Assembly: GCF_017302275.1 (NCBI RefSeq)
Contig: NZ_JAFLDR010000013.1
Coordinates: forward strand, 1-64,000
Source of the DNA: Sulfuritalea sp.
GTDB lineage: Bacteria > Pseudomonadota > Gammaproteobacteria > Burkholderiales > Rhodocyclaceae
Length of the DNA: 64,000 nucleotides
Direction of reading: 5' to 3'
The notes under the pieces were generated by a model. That model had not been told where the DNA came from. It saw nothing but the letters and a program-made list of their open reading frames with translations, and did not search any database. Shown one piece after another: positions 54,399 to 63,396 of this stretch (position 1 is its first letter; every line of letters begins with the position of its first letter). Both the position numbers and the translations under genes were made by a program.

Positions 54399-56270
54399 TT
54401 GAGCAGAATGCTGTTTGCCCTGGTGGCGCTGGCCGCCGGATTGATTGCCATTCCTCCGGCGGCGGACGCCGCGACCTGCAAGGGCAGCAAGCGCGCCGAC
54501 AGCGCCGGCCGTTGCAAGGCCGCGCCCGCGAAGAAGACAGACGCGAAAGCCAAGGCGAAAGCGAAAAGGGGCAAGGCGGCCAAGGCCGCATCGGCAGCGC
54601 CGGACAAGGGTGCCTTGTACGTCTTCGTCGAATCCGGGGGATGCAGAATCCTGGCCACGGAATCGGCAGTCCAGAGGATGCAGGAGATCGCCGTAGGCGG
54701 GTCGGTCACCTGGGATGGCAAGTGCACCGACGGCCTGATTTCCGGAACCGGCGTATTGCGGCAGGAGGGGGTGTTCATCGAAGGCGGGCGCAGCAAGCAC
54801 TTTACCCATTACTACTCGGGCAGGGCCAACAACGGCGTCAGGCTGGGCCAATGGACTCGCGAGACGCTGGATCGCTTCGACGACGGCGTCAGCTCGTGGA
54901 CCAGCCTGGCCCGAATGGAGTTCGTCGATGGCGTACCCAAAGGCCCGCCGAAACCGATTCCGGTGCGCGGTGCCGACCAGCACACGACCATTTTCAAGAC
55001 CCGCGTTCTCGATCCCGAATCGAAGCGGGCCCATGCGGCCATGGAGATTTCGCCGGCATCGACCGGCGTGGATGCGGTGAATCTCAAGGCGGCAAGCGCC
55101 GTTGCAAGTGTCGCCCCTGCCGTGGCGCCAGCGCCGACTCCTGCGCTTCCCGTCGTGGTGGCGGCACCCCAACCAGCTGTGCCCCCACCGGTCCCGACTG
55201 CGGCGACATCCGCCACACCGGAGCGGCCAAAACCCCAAGTGCCGACCGTCGCCACCTCCCCACCACCGTCGCCGATAGCCGTGACACCGAGGGCAGGCAC
55301 CGTCTTGCCTGCATTGCCGGCAACGACCCCTTCGGTGGCGCCTCCGCCACCGGTTTCCTCCGGTCCGGCAAAGCCGCCCACGGCCGATGCGCCGCCGCGG
55401 GTGGCCGTCACGCTCCCGGCGGCGACCCCCGCCGTTGCGCCAGCGCCGACTCCCGCGCCCGCCGTGGCGAAAGTGCCTTTGCCGCCAACTCCGGTAGCGC
55501 CGGCAGCAACGTCGCCGGTACCGCCCCAGCCTTTGGCAATGGCGATTGCCGCCGCCCCCGCCTCACCGCCGCCCGCCCCCAAAACGGAACCCGCCAAGGC
55601 ACCCTCGACCAAGCCCGCACTGCCGGCAATCGTCCCTGCGCCGACTCCAACTCCACCGCCTGCAGATCGTTCCGGCACCCCAGTTCGCGGCGAGCCTGTC
55701 GAACCGCCTTCGCGGAAGATTCCCGCCGTTGCGCCGCCACCGACTCTTGCGCCAACAGGCTTGGCAAAGGTGGCTCAGCCACCCGCCGCGACCCCGCCCG
55801 CGCTTACCGCCCCGGTGGCCGCTCTTCCAACAGAGGCGTCCAAGCCGGTTGCAGTCAAATTGGCCACGACGATGCCCGACGGCATGGAAAAGCAGGCCTT
55901 CGGTTTCGGCACCGGATGCTACATGGATACGCTCGATGGCCAGTTGTGGGAGAACGCCGTGCTGACGGTCAAGGATCGCAAGTCGCTGCGGATCGACGGC
56001 TGGGCGGTCGACGACGAGGAAAGGGTCCTGGCGGAGGCCACCTACGTTCGACTGGAAGGCGCCAACGGCCGTCGCTACCACGCGGCCACGTCAGTGCAGG
56101 AACGCCCCGACGTGGCGCGACATTTCGGCATCCCCGCCTTCGTCAAGGCCGGATACCGCGCGGTGGTTTCCGCCGAAAGCCTGCCTCCCGGCGAATACGA
56201 GGTCACCGTCGTGATGAACTCGAAAGGTCGCAACGTGCTGTGCGGCAACGGGCGACGCCTGAAGTTGTAG
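54399..56270 (+). CDS. exported protein with long Pro/Ala linker between two small domains
   Basis: 623 residues from the TTG at 54399 (AGGAGA 9 nt before); an ATG at 54408 is the alternative. Signal peptide MLFALVALAAGLIAIPPAAD, then a Lys/Ala-rich stretch. Domain 1 (about 75-210) contains GALYVFVESGGCRIL and GVFIEGGRSKHFTHYYSG. A disordered Pro/Ala/Thr linker of roughly 260 residues follows. Domain 2 (about 500-623) contains FGTGCYMDTLDGQLWENAV, LRIDGWAVDDEERV and a final CGNGRRLKL. Domain 2 resembles a module found in other envelope and polysaccharide-locus proteins, but I cannot name it. Parts of the linker are encoded by copies of the dispersed repeat. Confidence 0.6.
   Translation: MSRMLFALVALAAGLIAIPPAADAATCKGSKRADSAGRCKAAPAKKTDAKAKAKAKRGKAAKAASAAPDKGALYVFVESGGCRILATESAVQRMQEIAVGGSVTWDGKCTDGLISGTGVLRQEGVFIEGGRSKHFTHYYSGRANNGVRLGQWTRETLDRFDDGVSSWTSLARMEFVDGVPKGPPKPIPVRGADQHTTIFKTRVLDPESKRAHAAMEISPASTGVDAVNLKAASAVASVAPAVAPAPTPALPVVVAAPQPAVPPPVPTAATSATPERPKPQVPTVATSPPPSPIAVTPRAGTVLPALPATTPSVAPPPPVSSGPAKPPTADAPPRVAVTLPAATPAVAPAPTPAPAVAKVPLPPTPVAPAATSPVPPQPLAMAIAAAPASPPPAPKTEPAKAPSTKPALPAIVPAPTPTPPPADRSGTPVRGEPVEPPSRKIPAVAPPPTLAPTGLAKVAQPPAATPPALTAPVAALPTEASKPVAVKLATTMPDGMEKQAFGFGTGCYMDTLDGQLWENAVLTVKDRKSLRIDGWAVDDEERVLAEATYVRLEGANGRRYHAATSVQERPDVARHFGIPAFVKAGYRAVVSAESLPPGEYEVTVVMNSKGRNVLCGNGRRLKL
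55119..55145 (+). repeat. dispersed repeat copy inside coding sequence (linker), first
   Basis: GCCGTGGCGCCAGCGCCGAC then TCCTGCG. It encodes AVAPAPTPA in the proline-rich linker. Confidence 0.55.
55431..55457 (+). repeat. dispersed repeat copy inside coding sequence (linker), second
   Basis: GCCGTTGCGCCAGCGCCGAC then TCCCGCG. It again encodes AVAPAPTPA. Weaker relatives lie at 55631-55650 and 55725-55751. Confidence 0.55.
55683..55704 (-). repeat. second dispersed repeat type inside coding sequence
   Basis: GTTCGCGGCGAGCCTGTCGA then AC, translated PVRGEPVEP, the reading typical of this widespread repeat. It is related to the copy at 30260. Confidence 0.55.
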
Positions 56271-56315
56271 CGACTACCGACGGCGGCAAGCCATTCCCGG
56301 CTCACGACGATCCGT

Positions 56316-56344
56316 TTGATAAACGATGATGGGTGAATTATGAT
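56316..56344 (+). promoter_or_regulatory. sigma-70 promoter of the WecA-like gene
   Basis: TTGATA (56316-56321), a 17-bp spacer, TATGAT (56339-56344): the best -35/-10 pair in this part of the window, 46 bp before the ATG at 56391. Confidence 0.65.
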
Positions 56345-56390
56345 CGCGCCCTCTCTCCTGACGGGTTGGCGCCACGGCGCCGGGCGGTAA

Positions 56391-57527
56391 ATGGCATTCA
56401 TTCTTGCGGCACTTGCGGCGGCCCTGGTCGTGACGCTCTTCGTCATGCGTCGCAGCTTTGCCGACTCTCGCTTGCAACAGGGGATTCCGCCCGGAACCCG
56501 ATTGACGGCATGGACCCGCGAGGCCAACCTCAAGGGCTGGGGGCGCGCGGGCGGACTGGGGGTGGCGGCAGGCCTTCTGCTCAGCCTTGCGCTGCGGCTG
56601 TTCGACGATTCGGCGATTGCGGGGACCAGCCTCTGGTTGCTGCTGGCGGCGACACCGGTGTTTGTCGCCGGCCTGGCGGACGATTTCACGCAGCGCGTGC
56701 GTCCCTCGCTGCGACTGGTGGCGGCATTCGTTTCGGCGCTGCTGGCCGGACTGTTCCTCGACACCTGGGTGAATCGGATCGATGTGCCCGCACTCGACGT
56801 GGCTTTCGCCATTCCCGCCGTGGCCATCGCGTTCTCGTGCCTGATGGTGGCGGGCCTGGTCAATGCATTCAACATCATCGACGGCTTCAACGGGCTGGCC
56901 GGCGGCGTCGCCAGCCTGATCCTGGTCGGCATCGCCTACGTCGCCTTCAAGGTCGGCGATCTCGTGGTGCTGACGGCGTCGCTCACGGCGATCGGCGCCA
57001 TCGCCGGCTTCATGCTCTTCAACTTTCCGCGCGGCCTGATCTACCTCGGCGACGGTGGCGCCTACCTGCTGGGGTTCTGGATCGGCGAACTGCTGATCAT
57101 GCTGGTGGCGCGCAACCCGCAGGTATCGGCCTGGTTTCCGGCGCTGCTGTGTTCCTACCCGGTGTGCGAAATGCTGTTCTCGATCTACCGCCGCGCCTTT
57201 GTCCGCCGCTCCCATCCCGGCGCGCCGGACATCGCGCATTTGCACCACCTGATCTACAAGCGCCTGGTGCGCTGGCTGGCCGGCCCGAGCGGAATGCAGG
57301 TCAGGCACGAACATGGCAACGCGCTGACCTCGCCCTATCTCTGGATTCTCACGTCGATCGGCGTGGGGCCGGCGGTGGTCTTCTGGCAAAAGACGCTTGT
57401 CCTGCAGATCGGCTGCATCGTCTTTGCGGCAGCCTACGTGTATGCCTACGTGCGCATCGTGCGCTTCCGCTCGCCGCGCTGGTGGTCGCTGCGGCGTACG
57501 CCACCCGGACCCACGGAAAAACCCTGA
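56391..57527 (+). CDS. MraY/WecA-family polyprenyl-phosphate sugar-1-phosphate transferase
   Basis: 378 residues, about ten to eleven membrane helices. The family motifs are AGLADDFTQ (the two catalytic aspartates), NAFNIIDGFNGLAGG and FPRGLIYLGDGGAYLLGF, then HPGAPDIAHLHHLIYKRL in the last cytoplasmic loop. It puts the first sugar phosphate on undecaprenyl phosphate, starting O-antigen synthesis on the inner face of the membrane. WecA and WbpL-like donors cannot be separated here. The ligase gene starts 2 bp after its stop. Confidence 0.88.
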   Translation: MAFILAALAAALVVTLFVMRRSFADSRLQQGIPPGTRLTAWTREANLKGWGRAGGLGVAAGLLLSLALRLFDDSAIAGTSLWLLLAATPVFVAGLADDFTQRVRPSLRLVAAFVSALLAGLFLDTWVNRIDVPALDVAFAIPAVAIAFSCLMVAGLVNAFNIIDGFNGLAGGVASLILVGIAYVAFKVGDLVVLTASLTAIGAIAGFMLFNFPRGLIYLGDGGAYLLGFWIGELLIMLVARNPQVSAWFPALLCSYPVCEMLFSIYRRAFVRRSHPGAPDIAHLHHLIYKRLVRWLAGPSGMQVRHEHGNALTSPYLWILTSIGVGPAVVFWQKTLVLQIGCIVFAAAYVYAYVRIVRFRSPRWWSLRRTPPGPTEKP

Positions 57528-57529
57528 CG

Positions 57530-60271
57530 ATGCTGCGACACGCGACATTCTGGAACACCCTGGCAGGCACGCTCATCCTGGCAATCGTTTCCGCCACGCC
57601 GATCATGATGAGTTCGATCATGGACCGCGGTTACGAGGTCGCCAAGCTTGCACTCGCCGAGCCACTGGCATTGCTTGCCCTGGCGTCGATCCTGATGGCC
57701 AAAGGCTGGCGCCGGCAAGGCGCGGGGTCCGGCGAAGCGCGGGTGGCCACGCTGTGCTTCCTCGCATTCCTCCTCCTGGCGGGTATCTCGACCCTGCTCT
57801 CGGCGCAGCCGGCGGTAGCGTTTTTCGGCGGCTATTTCAGGCGCGAAGGGCTTCTCGCGTGGACCGCCTACGCCGCGTTCTTCATTGCGGTCCTGCGCTG
57901 GACTCCGGGCCGTTCCCGGTCTGGCGTCATCGAGATCGTGGAACTGCTCCTGCTTGCCAGCGTCATCCCTGCCGCCTATGCGATCCAGCAACGCCTGGGC
58001 CTGGATTTCTTTTTCGTAGGCAATCGCGATCCGGGGCGACCGAACGGGACGCTGGGCAACCCGGTGTTCCTAGGCGCGTATTTCGCAGTGCTGCTGCCGG
58101 TCGCGGTGGTCCGTTGCTGGCTTGGGCGTCACCGCCTGGCCGAGTTGGCCCTGTGGCTGCCGATCATCCTGCTCCAGGCCACCGGCCTGCTGATATCCCA
58201 AAGCCGCGGGCCGCTGCTGGCGCTGGTCCTGGGTTTGGGATTGCTGGCCGTCCTCGCGGCCGGATTCAGGCGGTCGCGAGGCACCTTCGTTGCCATCGGG
58301 GTCCTGTTGGTCGCGGTCATCGCCATGCTGGTGCTGATCAATGCCAATGTCACTGCCCAGCGCGTGGCCCGCGACCTTCCCGTGCTCGGACGGCTGATAT
58401 ACAACCTGGAAGGCAGCCAGCCGGGAACCGCGACCTCGCTGGCTTCGCGCAGCACGGCGGCACGCCTTGGCATCTGGAAGGCTGCCACGGAAACCTATGT
58501 CGCGGCACCCACCTCCGCGAAACTGTTCGGATTCGGGCCGGAGTCCGCATACACCCACTATTACCCGCACCTGCCGGACGAAGTGATGCAGGTCGACGGC
58601 TATTGGCAATCGAACTCCTACGACCGTTTCCACGCCGACACGCTGGACATCGCTCTTAACTACGGGATTTTCGGCTGGCTTGCTTACTTCGGCCTGTTCA
58701 GCGCAGTCCTGATCGCGGCAGCGAGAGCCCTCTTCGGAGTCGGCGGCAGGTGGCTGTATCTGGCGTTCACGCTGATACCCCTCGCAGTCGCTGCGATAGC
58801 CGCCGGATTGGCCCGGTTCGTTGGCCTGCCATCGACGATGGTACCCGCCGTGGGGATCGGCGTCGGTGGTGGCTGGCTTCTCGTATTGGCGGCCTTCGCC
58901 TGGCGCGCCTCTCGCAATGGCTTGCCCGAAAGCCTCCGCTCGCGCCCGGAACTGTGGATGCTGCTGGCTGCGCTCACCTCGTCGCTACTGGTGTTCTGGA
59001 TCGACGTCCAGGTGAATATTCCGACCCTGACCAGCCGATTGATTTCGTTCGGAATCGCCGCCCTGGTGCTTGCCGTGGCATCGGGCTTGTCGAACCCGGC
59101 CGGCGAGGAAAGCCCCGTGCTCGCGACCACCCCATCGTGGGCAGTGGTGTTCCCAATCATCGCCGCCTGCGCGAGTTTCCTGCCGGCGGTCGCCCTGGAT
59201 GCGAGCATGCGCGCCCAGGAAACCGAGCGCTGGTGGCTGAGCGGGATTCCCATCGGATCGCTGCTGGCACTCGGCGCGCTCCACGCATGGATTCGAAGCG
59301 CGGCAGACAGTGGCCGTCCGGCTCACGTGTTGCGCTGGACCACGATCGTCACGGGATTCGCGGCCGCCTATGCGATGCTGCATTGGCTACTGGTCCCGAA
59401 TGTCGGGCCGCTTGTCGATCCGCAAAATGTCGCCCGACTCACCGGTATCGCTGGCGTCGGCGGCCTGTTCATCCTCCTGATTTCCGTCGCCGCGGCGGTG
59501 ACGGCCTGGCGGCAGGGTCGGATGACGGCAGAACCCAAGATTTCCATCCGTTCCATGTTCGTCGCACTTCCCGCATTCGTACTCGCCGGACTCGCCGGGT
59601 TCTTCGCCTTGACGGCACTCAAAGCCGACATCGGATCGACCGTCGGAAACTGGGCGGCAAACAAGCAACCCGATGTCAGCGATCGGATCCTGCTGGCAAC
59701 AATCGCTGCGATGCCCCACGAGCGTCACTACCAGCGGCAGCGAACCTTCGATTTGCTCGCCCGCGCCATGGAAGAAGTCAAGCATTCCAGCTCGGCCGAA
59801 AATTTCCCGAAAATTCGCGGCCTGCTGGATCAAGCCGAAGATCAGGCACGGGAGGCCATGCGCCGGTTCCCCGCGGACCCGTGGATCGTCCTTGCCGTTG
59901 CCAACGTGATGCAGATACGGGCACTTTCTGCCATTCGACCATTTGCGCCTGAAGATGGCGGAAAAGCCGCACTGGAGGCCGACGAGCTTTTTGCCCGAGC
60001 GTATGAAATATTCCCCAACCAGCCATTGCTGCTACGAAACTGGGCTCAGTTAAGGTTCAATGAAGGGGACAATCGGAGCGCATTTCGCCTGCTTGACCAC
60101 ATGGAGGCCGCTATACCCAACGAGATCGAGCCGTATTCCGAGAGGGTGATTATGGCAAAACAAATCAATGACATGGATACCGTTAACGAGACCATTGAGC
60201 GAGCCAGGCAGCGGCTCGACGAAAACGGAATTCAACGCCTGCTGGCTGTTGTCGGGATACAACAAAAATAG
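57530..60271 (+). CDS. O-antigen ligase family membrane protein with TPR tail
   Basis: 913 residues, far longer than the usual 400-450. About twelve or more membrane helices contain the Wzy_C-type loop: RPNGTLGNPVFLGAYFAVLLP and, in the large periplasmic loop, ARLGIWKAATETYVAAP, FGFGPESAYTHYYPHLP, ADTLDIALNYGIFGWLAYFG. After several more helices (to about residue 690) comes a soluble alpha-helical, TPR-like tail (DPWIVLAVANVMQIRAL, NQPLLLRNWAQLRFNEGDNRSAF). Such WaaL/PglL-like enzymes transfer polymer from undecaprenol to lipid A core or to protein. The acceptor is not evident. Confidence 0.83.
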   Translation: MLRHATFWNTLAGTLILAIVSATPIMMSSIMDRGYEVAKLALAEPLALLALASILMAKGWRRQGAGSGEARVATLCFLAFLLLAGISTLLSAQPAVAFFGGYFRREGLLAWTAYAAFFIAVLRWTPGRSRSGVIEIVELLLLASVIPAAYAIQQRLGLDFFFVGNRDPGRPNGTLGNPVFLGAYFAVLLPVAVVRCWLGRHRLAELALWLPIILLQATGLLISQSRGPLLALVLGLGLLAVLAAGFRRSRGTFVAIGVLLVAVIAMLVLINANVTAQRVARDLPVLGRLIYNLEGSQPGTATSLASRSTAARLGIWKAATETYVAAPTSAKLFGFGPESAYTHYYPHLPDEVMQVDGYWQSNSYDRFHADTLDIALNYGIFGWLAYFGLFSAVLIAAARALFGVGGRWLYLAFTLIPLAVAAIAAGLARFVGLPSTMVPAVGIGVGGGWLLVLAAFAWRASRNGLPESLRSRPELWMLLAALTSSLLVFWIDVQVNIPTLTSRLISFGIAALVLAVASGLSNPAGEESPVLATTPSWAVVFPIIAACASFLPAVALDASMRAQETERWWLSGIPIGSLLALGALHAWIRSAADSGRPAHVLRWTTIVTGFAAAYAMLHWLLVPNVGPLVDPQNVARLTGIAGVGGLFILLISVAAAVTAWRQGRMTAEPKISIRSMFVALPAFVLAGLAGFFALTALKADIGSTVGNWAANKQPDVSDRILLATIAAMPHERHYQRQRTFDLLARAMEEVKHSSSAENFPKIRGLLDQAEDQAREAMRRFPADPWIVLAVANVMQIRALSAIRPFAPEDGGKAALEADELFARAYEIFPNQPLLLRNWAQLRFNEGDNRSAFRLLDHMEAAIPNEIEPYSERVIMAKQINDMDTVNETIERARQRLDENGIQRLLAVVGIQQK

Positions 60272-60334
60272 CTTCTGCATATTCATTGCGGACACGCTGG
60301 CGGCAAATCTGATAATATTGGTAGCTAGTAACCC

Positions 60335-60346
60335 TGCCATATGGCA
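60335..60346. promoter_or_regulatory. 12-bp palindrome upstream of the beta-barrel gene
   Basis: TGCCATATGGCA, perfectly palindromic, in an AT-rich leader 38 bp before the ATG at 60385. Possible operator or start-region structure. Confidence 0.3.
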
Positions 60347-60384
60347 AGGTATTAAATCGAAAGCAATAAGGGGGCAATCGAGCC

Positions 60385-61461
60385 ATGCGGATTTCAACCA
60401 GCGTTTCAATCAAAACACTCATCGCCCTTGGGCTGGTCGGTGCAAGCGGCATTGCATCTGCCACTGCTTCCTCGACCCAGGCGGCAGCGGCAGCGGCAGC
60501 TCAACCCAGCAACAATCCCGGCCTGGTTGCCGGCCTTCTGACGACAACCGGCGCCGCGACGGCGGCAACCATCGGTAGCACGGTTGGCGCGATTGCTGGC
60601 AGCGCGGCTGCGGGTGGCGGTTTTGGCGGCGCCCAATCGGCACTCCCCGCCGGTGTTACCCGTTTGGCACTTCCAGGACAGGGCGGGACCGGTGCGGCTG
60701 CAGCCCCAGGTGGCAAGGCATGGAACGCGTGGTTTGCCGCTTCGCAGAATACTGTGTCCTACGATTACGCTCCCCTGCAATCCAGCGGCAAAGTCCGTGT
60801 TGGCCTGATCGGTGTCGACTACACCTTCAGGAACAATATCGTGGCCGGTATGGCCATTGCTGCCGACAAGTCCGACATCAACCTGAACTTCGTCGGTGGC
60901 AAGCTGACCGGCAAGGGAACCACCTACTCGCCGTATGTCGGCATCCCGCTAAACAAGAACTGGTCGGCTGACATGTCGGTTGGCTGGGGCAAGACCACGG
61001 TTGATACGGAAGTCACCGGTATTACGGGTCGCATGACGGACAATCGCCGTACTGCCAGCTTGGGTATGTCGTATCGCCAGATGGCGGGCAACGACAACAA
61101 GTGGATGCTCACCGGGCGCGGTTCCTACCTCGCGGTCAGGGACAAGCTGGGCGCCTACACGATGTCCAACGGTACTTTCGTGCCGGATGCCAGCGTCAGC
61201 CTGTCGCAACTGCGCTTTGGTGGTCAGGCGGCCTATAACGCCGGTGTGTTCGTCCCCTATGCGGGCCTGAATTACATCTATGACGTCAGCGCGCCGAGCC
61301 AGGCGGGTGCCGCCAATGACCGTGATGCCTTCCAGGCCGTGCTTGGCTTGAAGTTCAGCGTCCCGAGCGGCTTCTACGGCGGCCTGCAGTACTCGTCGGA
61401 GCTCAACCGCAGCCAGATCAAGAACAACCAGATCATGCTGAACCTGGGCGCACGCTTCTAA
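60385..61461 (+). CDS. autotransporter-type beta-barrel outer membrane protein
   Basis: 358 residues. Signal peptide (cleavage near IASA), a Gly/Ala-rich low-complexity segment to about residue 105, then a beta-barrel of alternating strands (NAWFAASQNTVSYDY, VGLIGVDYTFRNNIVAGMAI, YSPYVGIPLNKNW, LRFGGQAAYNAGVFVPYAGLNYIYD) ending in LNLGARF, the terminal Phe required for BAM insertion. No passenger is present, so it may be a porin-like or glycan-anchoring barrel. AAGGGGG precedes the ATG. A hairpin with T-tail follows 48 bp after the stop. Confidence 0.8.
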   Translation: MRISTSVSIKTLIALGLVGASGIASATASSTQAAAAAAAQPSNNPGLVAGLLTTTGAATAATIGSTVGAIAGSAAAGGGFGGAQSALPAGVTRLALPGQGGTGAAAAPGGKAWNAWFAASQNTVSYDYAPLQSSGKVRVGLIGVDYTFRNNIVAGMAIAADKSDINLNFVGGKLTGKGTTYSPYVGIPLNKNWSADMSVGWGKTTVDTEVTGITGRMTDNRRTASLGMSYRQMAGNDNKWMLTGRGSYLAVRDKLGAYTMSNGTFVPDASVSLSQLRFGGQAAYNAGVFVPYAGLNYIYDVSAPSQAGAANDRDAFQAVLGLKFSVPSGFYGGLQYSSELNRSQIKNNQIMLNLGARF

Positions 61462-61506
61462 GCAAGTTTGAACGGTCGGCAGTTCAGCGCCGACGTAACG
61501 CCTCAA

Positions 61507-62334
61507 ATGAAACTGCCGAATTGGGTCATTCCCGGTTCGGCAGTTTTGTTTCTGGGGGCTTGCGCCCTGCTTCAGGCACCCGCCGAACACGCCTTTGCCA
61601 TTGCCACCGATGCCGGATTCTCATCGGTCGATCTTCCGGACACGCGGCTGAAGGGCTTCTTCAGGCTCAAATCCCCACCCGGCGTGGTTCAGACGCTTAC
61701 GGTCTACATAGAAAGCGACGGCGCCCCCTGGCGAGTGCCGGATGAGCCGCCATTCGATCCGACTCCACACAAACCGATGGTGCTGCAGATGGCGGCCGCC
61801 GACCCCGGCGGTGCCGTGGCTTACCTTGGTCGTCCGTGCCAGTACCTCACGCCGAGTGCGCTGGCCCAATGCGATCCGGCCTTGTGGATGCTCGGCCGCT
61901 TCAGCGAGGACGCGGTAAAGGCTACGAACGCCGCATTGAGCGCAATGAAGAGGCGTGCGCAAGCGTCCTCGATCAACCTCGTTGGATACTCTGGTGGCGG
62001 TGCGATGGCAGCCTTGGTCGCCGCGCGGCGCGACGACATCAATTGCCTCGTTACGATCGCCGCCCCGATGGACACCGATGCATGGACCTCGGCAATCGGG
62101 GTTTCGCGACTGAGCTATTCACTGAATCCGGCCGACCATGCGAAAAAACTCGGGCCGCTAAGGCAGACACATTTCCGCGGCCGCAAAGATACCCTGGTGC
62201 CGCCGGCAACTAGCCGCCGCTTTTTGACGCAGGTTCCGGGCGCACGGGTGGTTGACAAGGAGGACTACGACCACCAATGCTGCTGGAAGGAGGACTGGAA
62301 GGAGTTGCGAGTCCAGTCCTGCCTCACAAGATAG
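61507..62334 (+). CDS. lipoprotein alpha/beta hydrolase
   Basis: 275 residues from ATG 61507. Lipoprotein-type signal: hydrophobic VIPGSAVLF and lipobox LGAC (Cys20). The nucleophile elbow is LVGYSGGGAMAA (GxSxG), with a late RGRKDTLVPPA (acid) and DYDHQCCW (catalytic His). The natural substrate is unknown. The first codons lie inside a strong hairpin that also looks like the terminator of the upstream gene, so expression may depend on read-through. A longer form from TTG 61468 is less likely. Confidence 0.78.
   Translation: MKLPNWVIPGSAVLFLGACALLQAPAEHAFAIATDAGFSSVDLPDTRLKGFFRLKSPPGVVQTLTVYIESDGAPWRVPDEPPFDPTPHKPMVLQMAAADPGGAVAYLGRPCQYLTPSALAQCDPALWMLGRFSEDAVKATNAALSAMKRRAQASSINLVGYSGGGAMAALVAARRDDINCLVTIAAPMDTDAWTSAIGVSRLSYSLNPADHAKKLGPLRQTHFRGRKDTLVPPATSRRFLTQVPGARVVDKEDYDHQCCWKEDWKELRVQSCLTR
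61510..61547 (+). terminator. terminator-like hairpin overlapping the lipoprotein gene start
   Basis: AAACTGCCGAA (61510-61520) pairs with TTCGGCAGTTT (61536-61546); GGG/CCC inside the loop can pair further. TTTTG TTT follows. It starts on the third base of the ATG at 61507-61509. Confidence 0.65.
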
Positions 62335-62353
62335 CCGGGAGTTAGAAAACGGT

Positions 62354-63067
62354 TCAGCGGAACGAGGGCATCTGGTGGATCACGTTTACCGGCTGCATCG
62401 TCAGGGACTGCATCAGCGAATCGAATCCGCCACCCTGTTGCAGGAATACCGGGGTCGAATCGAGGATGTACAGGGGCGCCTCGCCGGGCTTCGGCTTGTC
62501 GGGCGCAAATGCCGTCTGTTCCTTCTTCACGTCCAGCGCGGGACCCGCCGCCAGCTTGATGTTGGTGGCGCCGTCGTGGACATAGTCGTAAACGCCGGCG
62601 CGGGCGTCCGGGGTGTCCTCGGCGACGATGGCAACTTCGAAATCCGTGCCCCGAATACCCACCGTGGCAGTGGCTGCAGTCACCTGGACGCGATCGCGTG
62701 ACGTCTTGCCGATCAGGCCCGTCAGGAAGCGGGCGGCGCCCCTGAGCAGGGAAAACTGCGCGGTGTCCGTCGACTTCTTTTCGTACTTGAAGTCATCCAG
62801 CTTGAATTGTGTGTTCGGTCGCAATGCGACGACCGAATCATCGGCGAGTTTCAGAACAACTTCGCTCTTGGCCTGGGTGGCCACCGTATCGCCCGACTGG
62901 ATTCTTTCGTTCGGCCCGGCCTTGCGCGATTGCTTGTCTGTCCCCGTTATCGTGACCTCGCCAGACAATTTGTCGATGGACCCTGACTCGGCCGCGAAAA
63001 CCGCACCTGCAAGCGCGAGCAGGAGGATCGAAAAGCTGAGTTTCCTTGCTGAATGCAATGACTTCAT
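62354..63067 (-). CDS. FecR-domain exported protein
   Basis: 237 residues. Signal peptide (MKSLHSARKLSFSILLLALA, cleavage near VFA), then a FecR-like beta domain: GSIDKLSGEVTITGTDKQ, IQSGDTVATQAKSEVVLKLADDSVVALRPNTQFKLDDF, and TAATATVGIRGTDFEV. In this family without a cytoplasmic anti-sigma part, the domain is thought to be a periplasmic structural module. AGGAGAGA lies 6-7 nt before the ATG at 63067. It converges on the hydrolase, with 19 bp between the stops. No sigma factor or TonB receptor is adjacent. Confidence 0.85.
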   Translation of the reverse strand: MKSLHSARKLSFSILLLALAGAVFAAESGSIDKLSGEVTITGTDKQSRKAGPNERIQSGDTVATQAKSEVVLKLADDSVVALRPNTQFKLDDFKYEKKSTDTAQFSLLRGAARFLTGLIGKTSRDRVQVTAATATVGIRGTDFEVAIVAEDTPDARAGVYDYVHDGATNIKLAAGPALDVKKEQTAFAPDKPKPGEAPLYILDSTPVFLQQGGGFDSLMQSLTMQPVNVIHQMPSFR

Positions 63068-63237
63068 TGTGATTCTCTCCTGACGGGACGTCGTTATGAC
63101 GCAACATTTTCAGATTAAACCATGAGGTTCGATCATTCAAGGAAATATGCCCGGCAACATGCCCGGAACAAGAGAATCGACCGGGCAAGAAAAGTCGCGG
63201 AAAACCGGCCTGCATGGCCTGCAGCACTTCAAGGATC

Positions 63238-63282
<45 letters not shown>

Positions 63283-63396
63283 TTTTTTAGGCTTGGCGAG
63301 AACATCGATTTTTCAACAGTTTCACGTAGCCGGCACCGCGCCGGGTTCTCAAGAAGTCGCAGAAATTCGGGCAATTCATCAGGAGGCAGTTACGAA

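Noticed and set aside
53900..54796. 298-codon minus-strand open frame
   Set aside because: Most of it is antisense to the exported protein; only the part below 54187 could be protein-like, and it is listed as a doubtful remnant.
56333..57529. Plus-strand frame open through the whole WecA-like gene and joined to the ligase frame
   Set aside because: The upstream part is Arg/Gly-rich and has no membrane pattern, while the overlapping frame from 56391 is a clear MraY/WecA protein. The ligase starts at 57530.
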